24,192 bases of DNA from Streptomyces violaceoruber (GCA_000720805.1 JODI01000105.1:1-24192), one strand, 5' to 3'. Shown: positions 6,126 through 14,916, counted from the stretch's first letter. The notes: generated by a model not told the origin, from the letters alone. Translations and numbers: made by a program.

Positions 6126-7706
6126 ATGGCGCGCGAGTCGGAGTCCGGGCTGCCCATCGAGCCGGTGTACGGACCGGAGGCCCTGGAGGGCTGGGATCCG
6201 GCCGAGAAGCTGGGAGAGCCGGGGAAGTATCCCTTCACCCGGGGCGTGTATCCGTCGATGTACACGGGCCGGCCGTGGACGATGCGGCAGTACGCCGGTT
6301 TCGGTACGGCGACGGAGTCCAACGCCCGCTACAAGCAGCTGATCGCCAATGGCACGATGGGGTTGTCGGTCGCCTTCGACCTGCCGACCCAGATGGGCCA
6401 CGACTCGGACGCCCCCATCGCGAGCGGTGAGGTCGGCAAGGTGGGTGTGGCGATCGACTCGATCGACGACATGCGGGTGCTGTTCGGCGGGATCCCGCTG
6501 GACAAGGTGTCGACGTCGATGACGATCAACGCGCCGGCGGCGCTGCTGCTGCTCCTGTACCAACTGGTCGCCGAGGAGCAGGGCGTGAGCGCCGACCAGC
6601 TCACGGGCACGATCCAGAACGACGTGCTGAAGGAGTACATCGCGCGCGGGACGTACATCTTCCCGCCGAAGCCGTCCCTGCGGCTGATCGCGGACATCTT
6701 CAAGTACTGCAAGGCCGAGATCCCGAAGTGGAACACGATCTCGATCTCCGGCTATCACATGGCGGAGGCGGGCGCGTCGCCCGCGCAGGAGATCGCGTTC
6801 ACGCTCGCCGACGGCATCGAGTACGTCCGGACGGCCGTGGCGGCCGGCATGGACGTCGACGACTTCGCGCCCCGCCTGTCCTTCTTCTTCGTCGCCCGTA
6901 CGACGATCCTGGAGGAGGTCGCCAAGTTCCGCGCCGCCCGCCGGATCTGGGCGAAGGTGATGCGGGAGGAGTTCGGTGCGAAGAACCCCAAGTCGCTGAT
7001 GCTGCGTTTCCACACGCAGACGGCCGGCGTGCAGCTGACGGCCCAGCAGCCGGAGGTGAACCTGGTCCGGGTCGCGGTCCAGGGCCTGGCGGCGGTGCTC
7101 GGCGGCACCCAGTCCCTGCACACCAACTCCTTCGACGAGGCGATCGCGCTGCCCACGGACAAGAGCGCGCGGCTGGCCCTCCGTACGCAGCAGGTGCTGG
7201 CCTACGAGACGGACGTGACCGCGACGGTCGACCCGTTCGCCGGCTCGTACGTCGTCGAGAAGATGACCGACGAGGTCGAGGCGGCGGCCATCGCGCTGAT
7301 GGCGAAGGTGGAGGACCTCGGCGGCGCGGTCAACGCGATCGAGCACGGCTTCCAGAAGAGCGAGATCGAGCACTCCGCGTACCGCATCGCCCAGGAGACC
7401 GACTCCGGCGAGCGGGTCGTGGTCGGCGTCAACCGCTACCAACTCGACGCGGAGGAACCGTACGAACCCCTTCGGGTCGACCCGGCGATCGAGGCCCAGC
7501 AGGCCGAACGCCTCGCCAAGCTGCGGGCCGAGCGCGACCAGACGGCGGTGGACTCCGCCCTGGACGCCCTGAAGAAGGCCGCCGAGGGCGAGGACAACGT
7601 CCTGTACCCGATGAAGGACGCGCTGCGGGCCCGGGCGACAGTGGGCGAGGTGTGCAACGCCCTCCGCGGGATTTGGGGGACTTACGTGCCGTCGGATGCC
7701 TTCTGA
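6126..7706 (+). CDS. Acyl-CoA mutase large subunit (methylmalonyl-CoA mutase family), substrate domain only
   Basis: This is an adenosylcobalamin-dependent carbon-skeleton mutase subunit of 526 residues, with GGGAGG nine bases before the ATG. Family landmarks are [21 protein letters not shown] (about 39-59, with Tyr42 at the position of the conserved methylmalonyl-CoA mutase active-site Tyr), [17 protein letters not shown] (79-95), [11 protein letters not shown] (about 206-216, His211 matching the catalytic His), [15 protein letters not shown] and [14 protein letters not shown]. The protein stops after the TIM-barrel/linker ([12 protein letters not shown]) and has no B12-binding domain, so a separate small subunit must supply it, and none is in the window. 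It is shorter than typical isobutyryl-CoA mutase IcmA (about 566 residues) and closer to methylmalonyl-CoA mutase at Tyr42. The exact substrate cannot be settled from sequence reading. Confidence 0.93.
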   Translation: MARESESGLPIEPVYGPEALEGWDPAEKLGEPGKYPFTRGVYPSMYTGRPWTMRQYAGFGTATESNARYKQLIANGTMGLSVAFDLPTQMGHDSDAPIASGEVGKVGVAIDSIDDMRVLFGGIPLDKVSTSMTINAPAALLLLLYQLVAEEQGVSADQLTGTIQNDVLKEYIARGTYIFPPKPSLRLIADIFKYCKAEIPKWNTISISGYHMAEAGASPAQEIAFTLADGIEYVRTAVAAGMDVDDFAPRLSFFFVARTTILEEVAKFRAARRIWAKVMREEFGAKNPKSLMLRFHTQTAGVQLTAQQPEVNLVRVAVQGLAAVLGGTQSLHTNSFDEAIALPTDKSARLALRTQQVLAYETDVTATVDPFAGSYVVEKMTDEVEAAAIALMAKVEDLGGAVNAIEHGFQKSEIEHSAYRIAQETDSGERVVVGVNRYQLDAEEPYEPLRVDPAIEAQQAERLAKLRAERDQTAVDSALDALKKAAEGEDNVLYPMKDALRARATVGEVCNALRGIWGTYVPSDAF

Positions 7707-7799
7707 GCTGGGCGGTTACTCCGTATGAGTGATCATCGGCAGGATCCGCCTGGCCCCGGTTACGCTCGTTGCAGAGTGGGCCCCGAAAAGGAGGACGCC

Positions 7800-8381
7800 A
7801 TGGCCGTACTGCAGCAGGAGCTGACCCTGGGCGAGGCTGCCGACCAGCTTGCCCGTGCACTGCCTGGCCACCGCGTGGAGATTCTCCAGGGGAGGCTTAC
7901 TGTGACACCGCCGCCGGACGGCTCGCATGCGCTGTCGTTGTCTTGGCTGGTCGTGCAGTTCCATTTGGCCGGAGCCCGGCAGGCCGGGCTCAGGTACGTC
8001 CAGGGTGTCGGCATCTGGCTGCCGACGTTGCCTGCGGACTTCGCGATCCCTGACTTCTCCCTCGTCGACGAGGACTTCCGCGACGCCCACGTCACGAAGA
8101 ACTACTACGCCCCGAACGTCTTCCGTATGGTCGTCGAGGTGACGTCGTCGAACTGGTCCGACGACCTCGGCCCCAAGGTCGAGTGCTACGCCCAGGCCGG
8201 CATTCCCGCCTACCTCATCGCCGACCGCAAACACGGCGAGGTCCTCCTCTACACCGACCCGGCCGACGGCAAGTACCCCGACCCCCAGCGATTCAAGCGA
8301 GGCCAGACCGTCCCCGTCCCCGAGTCTGTCGGCGTCACCCTGGAACTCTCCGTCGACACCCTCCTCGACGGCGACGACTGA
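7800..8381 (+). CDS. Uma2-family (DUF820) putative nuclease-fold protein
   Basis: This 193-residue protein starts at the ATG after a strong AAAAGGAGG site (7786-7794); an in-frame ATG at 7725 lacks such a site. It shows the Uma2/DUF820 pattern of a PD-(D/E)XK fold: HRVEILQGRL (about 24-33), FAIPDFSLVDED (81-92), VVEVTSSN (111-118), and KVECYAQAGIPAYLIAD (126-142). The family is expanded in Streptomyces and cyanobacteria, and its biological role is not established. The gene has no apparent partner; it follows the mutase with a gap of about 90 bases and ends close to the convergent phenolic acid decarboxylase gene. Confidence 0.85.
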   Translation: MAVLQQELTLGEAADQLARALPGHRVEILQGRLTVTPPPDGSHALSLSWLVVQFHLAGARQAGLRYVQGVGIWLPTLPADFAIPDFSLVDEDFRDAHVTKNYYAPNVFRMVVEVTSSNWSDDLGPKVECYAQAGIPAYLIADRKHGEVLLYTDPADGKYPDPQRFKRGQTVPVPESVGVTLELSVDTLLDGDD

Positions 8382-8401
8382 CCAGCGCTGACCCAACGCG
8401 C

Positions 8402-8935
8402 TCAGTTCGTCCGGTCCGACCAGCCCGTCGGCAGCTCGTCCGGGGCCACCGACACCACGGCCTCGTCGTTCTCGCCGACGTACTCGAAGAGCGTGATCCG
8501 GGCGAACTCCGGGACGACGTAGGTCGGGTAGGCCGGGCCCTCGTCGCGGTACTTGCGCATCTCGTCGAGGTGGTCGTTCTGGAAGAGGACGGTCCGCTCG
8601 CCGTGGGTGCGGATCCAGTCGGGGAAGAAGATCACCCCGTGCAGCACCCGCTCGGCGGGGATCACGTTCACGGACACCGATGTGCCGGTCGGCTCGGTCC
8701 AGGAGACCTTGTAGACGCCCTTGGCCAGCATGACCAGGTCGACCTCCTGGTCCTTCACCCAGCGGCCGCCGACGTGACCGGTGTGGATGCGGTAGTCGAT
8801 GGTCGTCGCGTTCTTCACGTACATCTCGTACTGCCAGCCGTTGGCGTACGTGTAGATGAAGCGGTGTCCGACGATGCCGGACAGGTCCTGCGGGGGAACG
8901 GGGTTCTCGATCGTGGTCTCGTACGCTGTGCTCAT
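8402..8935 (-). CDS. padC: Phenolic acid decarboxylase
   Basis: It decarboxylates hydroxycinnamic acids such as p-coumaric and ferulic acid to vinylphenols, a cytoplasmic detoxification step without cofactor. The 177 residues begin MSTAYETT; an upstream in-frame extension would run through the palindromic operator and is unlikely. The sequence matches the family closely: [19 protein letters not shown] (about 24-42) with paired active-site tyrosines, [21 protein letters not shown] with the catalytic Arg/Glu region, [27 protein letters not shown], and [15 protein letters not shown]. It is divergent from a MarR gene across a 29-bp palindrome, implying phenolic-acid-responsive repression by MarR rather than by the PadR repressor used in Firmicutes. 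Confidence 0.93.
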   Translation of the reverse strand: MSTAYETTIENPVPPQDLSGIVGHRFIYTYANGWQYEMYVKNATTIDYRIHTGHVGGRWVKDQEVDLVMLAKGVYKVSWTEPTGTSVSVNVIPAERVLHGVIFFPDWIRTHGERTVLFQNDHLDEMRKYRDEGPAYPTYVVPEFARITLFEYVGENDEAVVSVAPDELPTGWSDRTN

Positions 8936-8942
8936 GCTTCTA

Positions 8943-8971
8943 TTTTGCCACAAAATAGTTTTGAGGCAAAA
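8943..8971. promoter_or_regulatory. 29-bp palindromic operator between padC and the MarR gene
   Basis: Reading outward-in it is TTTTGCC (8943-8949), A, CAAAA (8951-8955), TAG, TTTTG (8959-8963), A, GGCAAAA (8965-8971). All twelve outer/inner arm pairs match; only the A/A pair and the central bases break symmetry. It is strikingly AT-rich for this genome, contains -10-like TAGTTT (plus) and TATTTT (minus), and lies 7 bases from the decarboxylase start and 33 from the MarR start. It is the expected binding site for the adjacent MarR protein. Confidence 0.8.
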
Positions 8972-9004
8972 CTGATCACGCCGGGGCGGCGGCAGAATGG
9001 GCAC

Positions 9005-9490
9005 ATGGACACCACGGTCGGCACTGACGCGCAGTACGTCGCCCTCGAACTGGGGCGGCTGCTCGGCCCGTTGCGCCGTGCGGTGCTCCGGGCGACCCGT
9101 ACGGCCGAAGGGCTTCCCGATCTGCCCGAGGCGCAGATCGAGCTGCTGAGGGTGCTGGCCGCCGACGGGCCACTGGCGCCGCGCGAGGTGGCGGCCCGGC
9201 TGCGGATCGCGCCCTCCACCGTGAGCAACCTCGTGAAGGCCCTGGTGGCGGCCGGTCTGGTCGAGCGCGCGGCCGACCCCGACGACGCCCGGGCCGTCGT
9301 CCTGACCTCGTCGGCCCGCGCCCTCGACCTCCTGGCCCGCTACGACCGCGCCAGCGCCTCCGCCCTGGCCCGTGCCGTGGCCGACCTCCCGCCCGCCGAC
9401 CGGGCGACCCTGTCGGCCGCACTGCCGGTCCTCGACGGACTGGTGCCCGCGCTGGAGGCCGGGGCCGTCACCTCGGGCCGCACCGCCTGA
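9005..9490 (+). CDS. MarR-family transcriptional regulator
   Basis: This 161-residue winged-helix repressor starts at ATG 9005 ([11 protein letters not shown]). The DNA-binding part is [68 protein letters not shown], at about residues 39-101: helices, recognition helix with STVSNLVK, and a wing with DPDDARA. Flanking N- and C-terminal helices would form the dimer. It is divergent from padC, with the long palindrome between them, so it most likely represses padC and itself and releases on binding a phenolic acid (inference). The ribosome site is weak. Confidence 0.9.
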   Translation: MDTTVGTDAQYVALELGRLLGPLRRAVLRATRTAEGLPDLPEAQIELLRVLAADGPLAPREVAARLRIAPSTVSNLVKALVAAGLVERAADPDDARAVVLTSSARALDLLARYDRASASALARAVADLPPADRATLSAALPVLDGLVPALEAGAVTSGRTA

Positions 9491-9540
9491 GGTACGCCAC
9501 GAGCCCCGCCGCCGAGTCCCGGCCCGGCCGACGTGACCGT

Positions 9541-9573
9541 CGGTCCGCCCCGACGTAACCGTCGGGCGGACCG
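9541..9573. terminator. Hairpin terminator between convergent MarR and acyltransferase genes
   Basis: CGGTCCGCCCCGAC (9541-9554) pairs with GTCGGGCGGACCG (9561-9573) over 13 bp with a single bulged C and a 6-base loop GTAACC. It lies 50 bases after the MarR stop and 44 bases from the leftward acyltransferase stop, so it probably ends transcription from both sides. Confidence 0.75.
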
Positions 9574-9616
9574 GGAACCATCTCGGGCATCGAGGCCCGG
9601 TACGGCGTCGAGCAGG

Positions 9617-10768
9617 TCACCGTGCCTTCGACAGCACCGCCCGCAGCCGTGGTGTCAGCGGCTTCTCGACGAACCGGTTCAGCAGCCAGGCCAGCAGCAG
9701 CATCGAGGCGATCGTCAGGGTGAACACCGCGGCCGACGGCAGCCCCAGCCCGATGTGCAGCTCGTGGATCACCACCCAGCCCAGGTGCTCGTGGACCAGG
9801 TAGAAGGGGTACGTCAGCGCGCCGGCCACGGTCAGCCAGCGCCAGTTGGCCCAGTTGAGCCAGCCCAGCGCGATGGCGGCGACCGCCACGAAGCCGAAGG
9901 CGACGACGGAGACGATGCCGAACGTGGTGCGGTGGGCGAAGGCGCCCGGGTCCGACGCGTTCCAGAGGTCGGCCACCGCGTAGTGCTGGCCGATCAGGAA
10001 GCTGATCGCCACGATCCCCCAGGCGTAGGCGTCCCGCCGGTCGCGGTGGACGAGGTAGAGGCCGACGCCGCCGATGAAGAAGGGGGCGTACTCCGGCATC
10101 AGGATCAGGTCGAGCAGGGGCTGGTGCGCGGCCTGGGTGATCGCGGCCGCCAGGGTCCAGCCCGCGCAGAACATGATGACGCGCCGCCGGTTCGCCCCCG
10201 GCAGCACGACGCAGAGCGCGAACAGGGCGTAGAAGCGGATCTCCACCCACAGCGTCCAGCACACGCCCAGCACCCGGTCCACCCCCAACGGCTGCTGAAG
10301 CAGTGTCAGGTTCACCAGCGCGTCACTCGGTGCGACGGCCTTGTAGGCGACCATCGGCAGCGCGAACACCGCCGTCACGAGGACGACCGCCGCCCAGTAG
10401 GCAGGCATCAGCCGGGACGCGCGGGAGGCGAAGAACGACTTCAGGGGCCGGCCCCAGCCGCTCATGCAGATGACGAACCCGCTGATGACGAAGAAGACCT
10501 GTACGCCGAGGCAGCCGTAGGTGGCGAGCGAGTGCAGGGTGGGGAACTGCTCCTTCGGCGAGGAGCCCCAGGCCCGGGTGACCTCGCCGCCGCGCCCGGC
10601 GTAGTGGTAGACCGCCACCATCAGCGCGGCGACCAGCCGCAGCCCGTCCAGGGCCCGGAGCCGGCCTTCCCGGCGCTTCGGCGCCGCGGGGATCGGAATA
10701 TTCGATTCCGTAATCGTCACAGCCGCGGCGGGCTGTGGCTTGGATGTGCTCACGACCGTTTCGGTCAC
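9617..10768 (-). CDS. Acyltransferase family 3 (OafA/YrhL-like) membrane O-acyltransferase
   Basis: This 383-residue polytopic membrane protein probably O-acetylates a surface sugar. After a Pro/Ala-rich cytoplasmic tail, the family motif RLRALDGLRLVAALMVAVYHY (about 36-56) gives the conserved Arg and His. About ten hydrophobic segments follow, including LGVQVFFVISGFVICMSGW (the FFVLSGF signature region), RLMPAYWAAVVLVTAVFAL and AFGFVAVAAIALGWLNWANW, then YPFYLVHEHLGWVVIHEL near the C-terminus with another conserved His. The extracellular SGNH domain found in some family members is absent. Its place beside nonulosonic-acid genes suggests decoration of that polymer. It may be transcribed from its own promoter, since a hairpin lies between it and the upstream leftward gene. 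Confidence 0.92.
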   Translation of the reverse strand: MTETVVSTSKPQPAAAVTITESNIPIPAAPKRREGRLRALDGLRLVAALMVAVYHYAGRGGEVTRAWGSSPKEQFPTLHSLATYGCLGVQVFFVISGFVICMSGWGRPLKSFFASRASRLMPAYWAAVVLVTAVFALPMVAYKAVAPSDALVNLTLLQQPLGVDRVLGVCWTLWVEIRFYALFALCVVLPGANRRRVIMFCAGWTLAAAITQAAHQPLLDLILMPEYAPFFIGGVGLYLVHRDRRDAYAWGIVAISFLIGQHYAVADLWNASDPGAFAHRTTFGIVSVVAFGFVAVAAIALGWLNWANWRWLTVAGALTYPFYLVHEHLGWVVIHELHIGLGLPSAAVFTLTIASMLLLAWLLNRFVEKPLTPRLRAVLSKAR

Positions 10769-11053
10769 GCTGATACCCCTCGCAGTACGCCGCGGGTTCT
10801 TGGTGCACGTTCCTGACCGAATGCGGATACCAATACACAGAGGGATACGGATACGGCCGGCGTGGACACCGGAGAAAACGTCAACCGAAATACTATGCCG
10901 CCACCTTGAGGGCTTTTGTTCGACGGCATTACCGTTAACGTGTGCGTCGCCGAGGATTCACCTTGGCGCGGGGAGTACTTCGCGAACGGACGTCGGCACG
11001 TACGGACTTCTTCCCCTGGTGGCCGACCACCAGGGAAAGACTCGATACGACTG
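10769..11053 (-). promoter_or_regulatory. Intergenic region with acyltransferase promoter candidates
   Basis: This 285-base stretch holds no convincing gene. Relatively AT-rich sequence at 10870-10935 contains TAGTAT and TTGACG on the minus strand, but not at canonical mutual spacing. Three GGATAC words (plus strand) start at 10825, 10843 and 10849, two in tandem and one 18 bases away, and could be regulator contacts. The hairpin at 11009-11040 ends the upstream glycosyltransferase transcript. Confidence 0.35.
11009..11040 (-). terminator. Hairpin terminator after the polysialyltransferase-like gene
   Basis: TCTTCCCCTGGTGG (11009-11022) and CCACCAGGGAAAGA (11027-11040) form a 14-bp stem, with one G.U wobble on the minus-strand transcript and a 4-base loop. 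It begins 14 bases after the leftward stop at 11054. Confidence 0.78.
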
Positions 11054-12385
11054 TCAGCGCTGTACGGCCTTGCGGATCGCCCGGGCCCTGCGGACGACCC
11101 GGCGTGCGGTCGAGTTGCGCGGCAGGAACGCCAGCCGTTGCGGGACCCCGCCCGGCAGGCCGAGCGCGGTCAGCCGCTTGCGCTTGAAGTAGCGGCGGGT
11201 GCGCTGCCGGAAGCGCTTCGCGAGGTAGCGTTCCGCCGCCGGTCGCAGGGACGGGTAGATCTGCGGCTGCATGCTGAAGCCGACCGCGGTGAGCAGGCCG
11301 TCCAGTTCGTCGGCCGGGATCGGGTCCTCGCCCTTCCTGCCCTCCAGGTCCGCCAGCAGGGCGTCGGCCAGCAGGGCGGGCACCCGGTTGCTGTTCTGGT
11401 AGGGGGTGAGCCGGTCCAGCAGCAGTTCGGTGCCGATGCGGGCGACCGGGAGGCCGTAGAACGCGGAGGCGGTGAACAGCGCGGTGGAGAAGCAGCCGAC
11501 GACCAGTGCGGGCCGCGCCTTCTCGTACAGCACCTCGGCGAGCACCGGCGTGTCCAGGACGGTGAGTCCGACGCCGAGCTTCTCCGCCTCTGTCTCCAGG
11601 GCGCGGCTGTAGCGGGCCGGCGCGGTGGGGTGTGGCTTGAACACGACCGACCGGTGCCCGCGTTCGACCGCCCCGCGCATCATCCGTACGTGCAGATCCT
11701 CCTCCTCCTCGGGAGAGAGGATGTTCAGCGCGGACAGGTACTGGCCGAGCAGCAGCGCCGCGTCGTCCGGCACGGCCGGCAACTCCTCGACGGACGAGGT
11801 GAGTTCGCCCAGCACCTTCAGGAACGCGTCCGTGGGCAGCACCTGCGCGGGCACGTCGAACTCGGTCAGCAGCATCGGCGTCAGGCCCGGCACCAGGTCC
11901 AGGTGGAGGAGCCGGCGCACCCGGGTGCCGACCAGCGGGTCGATCTTGTTGCGGGTGGGGCCGTAGCTCATCAGGCCGTCGGCGTAGACGTCGACGGGGG
12001 CCCCGGTGAACAGCTGGGCCACCGTGAGGGCGGGGGTGACCTGGATGGACTCCAGGGCCAGTTCGACCCGGTCGTCGCCGAGGTTCCACAGGAGGCGCAG
12101 ATAGCGCTCGAAGAGGGGGATGTCGTCGGAGCGCGGGGCCCAGGAGCCCGGGTGGAAGGGGCGGATGGCCTCGTTCCAGGACAGCACCTCGTCGAAGTGG
12201 CCGCGCAGCGGCTCGAAGCCCGGCATCTCGTCGAGCGACGGGGTGGTCTCCGGGGTCGTGGAGTTGTTGAAGACCAGCAGCACCCTGCGGTCCGGCTCGG
12301 AGAACAGGTCGGAGTCGATGGCGGCGGCCAGGGTGGCGACGCCGTACAGCGTCGAGGCGCAGAAGATCTGGGTGGTACGGGACAT
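11054..12385 (-). CDS. Alpha-2,8-polysialyltransferase-family glycosyltransferase
   Basis: This 443-residue protein resembles the bacterial polysialyltransferase family and is expected to transfer nonulosonic acid residues from a CMP-sugar. Visible landmarks are an N-terminal FCASTLYGVATLAAAI Rossmann-like start, VDVYADGLMSYGP (about 131-143, D/E-G type motif), VVFKPHPTAPARY (about 247-259, containing the HP motif of sialyltransferases) and VVGCFSTALFTASAFYG (about 295-311, the Ser/Thr motif). The C-terminal 70 residues are strongly basic (KRFRQRTRRYFKRKRL), probably for membrane association. Its ATG overlaps the stop of the upstream GT2 gene (TGATG), so the two are translationally coupled. 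The donor is inferred from the CMP-nonulosonate synthetase encoded across the divergent promoter. Confidence 0.82.
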   Translation of the reverse strand: MSRTTQIFCASTLYGVATLAAAIDSDLFSEPDRRVLLVFNNSTTPETTPSLDEMPGFEPLRGHFDEVLSWNEAIRPFHPGSWAPRSDDIPLFERYLRLLWNLGDDRVELALESIQVTPALTVAQLFTGAPVDVYADGLMSYGPTRNKIDPLVGTRVRRLLHLDLVPGLTPMLLTEFDVPAQVLPTDAFLKVLGELTSSVEELPAVPDDAALLLGQYLSALNILSPEEEEDLHVRMMRGAVERGHRSVVFKPHPTAPARYSRALETEAEKLGVGLTVLDTPVLAEVLYEKARPALVVGCFSTALFTASAFYGLPVARIGTELLLDRLTPYQNSNRVPALLADALLADLEGRKGEDPIPADELDGLLTAVGFSMQPQIYPSLRPAAERYLAKRFRQRTRRYFKRKRLTALGLPGGVPQRLAFLPRNSTARRVVRRARAIRKAVQR

Positions 12386-13371
12386 CAGGCGGCCGCCTTC
12401 GCTGTGATGACCCGGCGCCGCAGCCGCCGCAGCTTGGCGGAGCGGCTCATGTCCATGGTCTCGAGTACGTCAGCGAGCGCGTCCTGCGGCATGCGCCTGA
12501 TCGCCGCCGCGCTCATCGACCGCAGCTGCCTGGCCACGGCCGGTTCCCACTTGGACTCGTCCGACAGATGGTGGGCGATGATCGCGCAGTAGGTGCGCAC
12601 CGCCTTCGGCAGCAGCCGGTCGGCGTCCCGGTCGCTCGCCGTCTCGTCGATCACCTGGTCGAACGCGCGGATGAAGTCGAGCTGCCGGGCATCGCCGATC
12701 TGGGTCAGCGAGGAGGCGACCCCGCGCCGGTAGAACAGGCCCAGCAGGCTCACCACACCGAAGGACTCCGCCTCGCGGTGCAGCCTCCATATCCACGGCC
12801 GGTCCTCCGCCGTGCGCAGCCCGTCGGTGAAGTGCAGCAGGCCCTTGTCGAGCAGCCGGCGGTGGTAGGCGCCGGCCCACGCGAAGGCGTAGTCCACGGA
12901 GGTCGTGCGGTCGGCGGGCAGGATCGCCGCGCGCGGGTCGAGGACCTCGCCCCGGCGGCCGACCGGAACCCGGTGCACGGACCTGGCGCGGGCGGTGGCC
13001 TGCACATGGTCGGTGCGGATGAAGTCGCAGCCCAACTCCTCGATGGCCGCCACCAGTTCGGAGAGGTAACCGGGGGCCAGCCAGTCGTCGCCGTCCAGGA
13101 ACGTCAGGTACTCGCCCTGTGCCGCGTCCAGACCGGTGTTGCGCGCGGTGGCGAGCCCCCCGTTCTCCTCGTGGCGGATGAGGCGCACCTGGGCGACCTG
13201 CGACAAATCCTCGACGGCGCGCTCGAGAACGGCCGGGGTCTCGTCCCTGGATTTGTCGTCGACCAGCACGAACTCGAAGTCGTGCCTGGCGTTCAGGCGA
13301 AGACTTCTGAGGGTGTCCGGCGCATATTGCTGCACGTTGTAGAACGGCACGATCACGGAAAGCTTTGGCAC
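12385..13371 (-). CDS. Glycosyltransferase family 2 (GT-A fold)
   Basis: An inverting GT-A glycosyltransferase of 328 residues from the GTG at 13371 (VPKLSVIVPFYNV); an in-frame ATG at 13455 with GAAAG upstream would add 28 residues and cannot be excluded. Landmarks are SVIVPFYNVQQY (5-16), FEFVLVDDKSRDET (about 33-46), GGLATARNTGLDAAQGEYLTFLDGDD (about 71-96, with the DxD-type metal motif at 93-96), and TAEDRPWIWRLHREA with the probable catalytic acidic pair. It lacks membrane helices. The family and location suggest it adds a linking or backbone sugar to a cell-surface glycopolymer. It is first in a leftward two-gene unit, coupled to the polysialyltransferase-like gene. Confidence 0.9.
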   Translation of the reverse strand: MPKLSVIVPFYNVQQYAPDTLRSLRLNARHDFEFVLVDDKSRDETPAVLERAVEDLSQVAQVRLIRHEENGGLATARNTGLDAAQGEYLTFLDGDDWLAPGYLSELVAAIEELGCDFIRTDHVQATARARSVHRVPVGRRGEVLDPRAAILPADRTTSVDYAFAWAGAYHRRLLDKGLLHFTDGLRTAEDRPWIWRLHREAESFGVVSLLGLFYRRGVASSLTQIGDARQLDFIRAFDQVIDETASDRDADRLLPKAVRTYCAIIAHHLSDESKWEPAVARQLRSMSAAAIRRMPQDALADVLETMDMSRSAKLRRLRRRVITAKAAA

Positions 13372-13519
13372 CCGCAAAACCCTAGGAGGCTGCCCGGCTG
13401 CGGAACTTTCCGGTACACGTACAGGGGGTGAACTCCGTGTGTCGGAACGGTGCATCGCGTGTACTTTCCGCTTTCCGGCGGGCCAGTTCGGCTGCCGGTG
13501 GGCTGTTGTTAACTTTTCG

Positions 13520-13548
13520 TTGAGTCGCGGTTGGGCAGGACCTAGAAA
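13520..13548 (+). promoter_or_regulatory. Predicted sigma-70-type promoter of the nonulosonic-acid operon
   Basis: TTGAGT (13520-13525) and TAGAAA (13543-13548) are separated by exactly 17 bases, in an AT-rich island between divergent glycosyltransferase genes. Transcription would start near 13555, about 15 bases before the GTG at 13570, leaving almost no leader. Confidence 0.6.
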
Positions 13549-13569
13549 TTGCTTCCTAGCGTCGTCGTC

Positions 13570-14916
13570 GTGCCGTCAAGTACAACGAAGCCCCCGCGAA
13601 TCGCCGTCCTCGCGGACTCGGACACCCGCTGGAAATGGGGTGCCCTGACCGCGAACCGCATCGCTCCGGGTCCGTCCATGGAAGCCGCATCGCGCGAGGA
13701 CACGCAACCCCGTCCCGCGCTGAGCGGTTTCCTGCTGCGCGGCCGGGCCACGCCCACCGCCCGCCAGCTGGAGGAAGTGGGGGTGCGCGCCGAGTCCCTG
13801 CGTGAGGTGACGGCCGTCGAGTTCCTGCGCGCCATGGCCGAGGAGTCGTACGACATCGTCGTGCTCGCCCTCGTCGGCGGCGGCGTGCAGGCGATGCTGC
13901 ACGGCCTGGGGAGGGTGTGGGAGGGCCACGAGAAGCGCCCCGTGGTCGTCACCGGCTACGTCGGCGTCGTCTACGAGAAACTCGCCGACGGCCTGCTGCT
14001 GCGGCACGGCGCCGACCTCGTCCTCGCCAACTCCCGCCAGGACGCGGAGCGTTTCCGCGCGGTGTACGAGGGTGTGGGCGCCGACGCCTCGGCGGTGACC
14101 GAGGTCGCCCTGCCGTTCCTCGGCGGGGACGCCTACACCGGCGAACACGACCCGTACACCGTGGTCTTCGCGGCCCAGCCCTCCGTACCGGACAACCGCG
14201 GGGACCGCACCTACCTGCTGGAGCGCCTGGTCCGGCACGCGCGGCTGCACCCCGAGCGCGAGGTGCTGCTCAAGCTGCGCTCCAAGCCGGGCGAACACAC
14301 CACCCACATCGAGGAGTTGCCGTACCAGAAGCTGGTGCAGCGGCTCGAACCGCCGGCCAATTTCCGCATGGTGTACGGCAACATGGGCGAGGTCCTCGAC
14401 CGGACCGACCTGCTGGTGACCATCAGCTCCACGGCCGCCCTGGAGTCACTGCACCGCCGTGTCCCGACCGTCGTCCTCACCGACCTCGGCGTGCGCGAGG
14501 TGCTCGGCAACCACCACTTCGTCGGCTCCGGATGCCTCGCTTCCTGGGACCAGCTCGACGACGGCCACCGGCCGGTGCCCGACGAGGAGTGGGTGGGGGC
14601 GCAGGGCGTCGTCGCCGACGGCTCGTACGCCCACGCCTTCGACGCGGCCCGCGAGCGCATCACCAAGCTGCTCGACCGGCCCGGGGGCCTGCCGCCACTG
14701 GCCCCGTACTACACCCCCGCGACCGCGCCCGGCTATCTGCCCGGCATCCTCGCCCGCCACCACCTCGGCCCGGACGGCAGCCCGCTGCCCGGCGCTCCCG
14801 CCGCCGACCGGGAGCCGGGCCCGGTCCGGCAGATCGTGCGCAGAGCGGCGCGCGGCGCCTACCGGCACGGCGTGCAGCGGGTCGCCCCCGTCATCCGACG
14901 GATGGGGGAGCTGTGA
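13570..14916 (+). CDS. DUF6716-like putative glycosyltransferase
   Basis: About 448 residues from the GTG at 13570; no good ribosome site is seen, and the predicted promoter leaves a very short leader. The N-terminus is RIAVLADSDTRWKWGALTANRI. The middle has a GT-B-like Rossmann core (YDIVVLALVGGGVQAMLH; VVVTGYVGVVYEKLADGL). The C-terminal half has LLKLRSKPGEHTTH (about 233-246) and LLVTISSTAALESLHRRVPTVVLTD (about 281-305), corresponding to the donor-binding and Ser/Thr motifs of CMP-sugar or capsule-type transferases. The basic C-terminus (RQIVRRAARGAYRHGVQRV) suggests peripheral membrane binding. It leads the operon with the CMP-sugar synthetase, consistent with use of that donor (inference). 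I recognise the DUF6716 type only by its general pattern. Confidence 0.75.
   Translation: MPSSTTKPPRIAVLADSDTRWKWGALTANRIAPGPSMEAASREDTQPRPALSGFLLRGRATPTARQLEEVGVRAESLREVTAVEFLRAMAEESYDIVVLALVGGGVQAMLHGLGRVWEGHEKRPVVVTGYVGVVYEKLADGLLLRHGADLVLANSRQDAERFRAVYEGVGADASAVTEVALPFLGGDAYTGEHDPYTVVFAAQPSVPDNRGDRTYLLERLVRHARLHPEREVLLKLRSKPGEHTTHIEELPYQKLVQRLEPPANFRMVYGNMGEVLDRTDLLVTISSTAALESLHRRVPTVVLTDLGVREVLGNHHFVGSGCLASWDQLDDGHRPVPDEEWVGAQGVVADGSYAHAFDAARERITKLLDRPGGLPPLAPYYTPATAPGYLPGILARHHLGPDGSPLPGAPAADREPGPVRQIVRRAARGAYRHGVQRVAPVIRRMGEL

Noticed and set aside
4731..7442. Very long leftward open frame (about 900 codons) across the L,D-transpeptidase and the mutase
   Set aside because: It overlaps two genes with clear family motifs in other frames, and its sequence is Arg/Gly/Asp-rich with no recognisable domain.
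8183..9004. Rightward extension of the MarR gene back across padC
   Set aside because: It would read through the complement of padC and the operator. The MarR domain begins naturally at ATG 9005.
10916..12592. Rightward long open frame opposite the polysialyltransferase-like gene
   Set aside because: The antisense gene has clear HP and Ser/Thr motifs and overlaps its partner by a coupled stop/start; the rightward translation is low-complexity.
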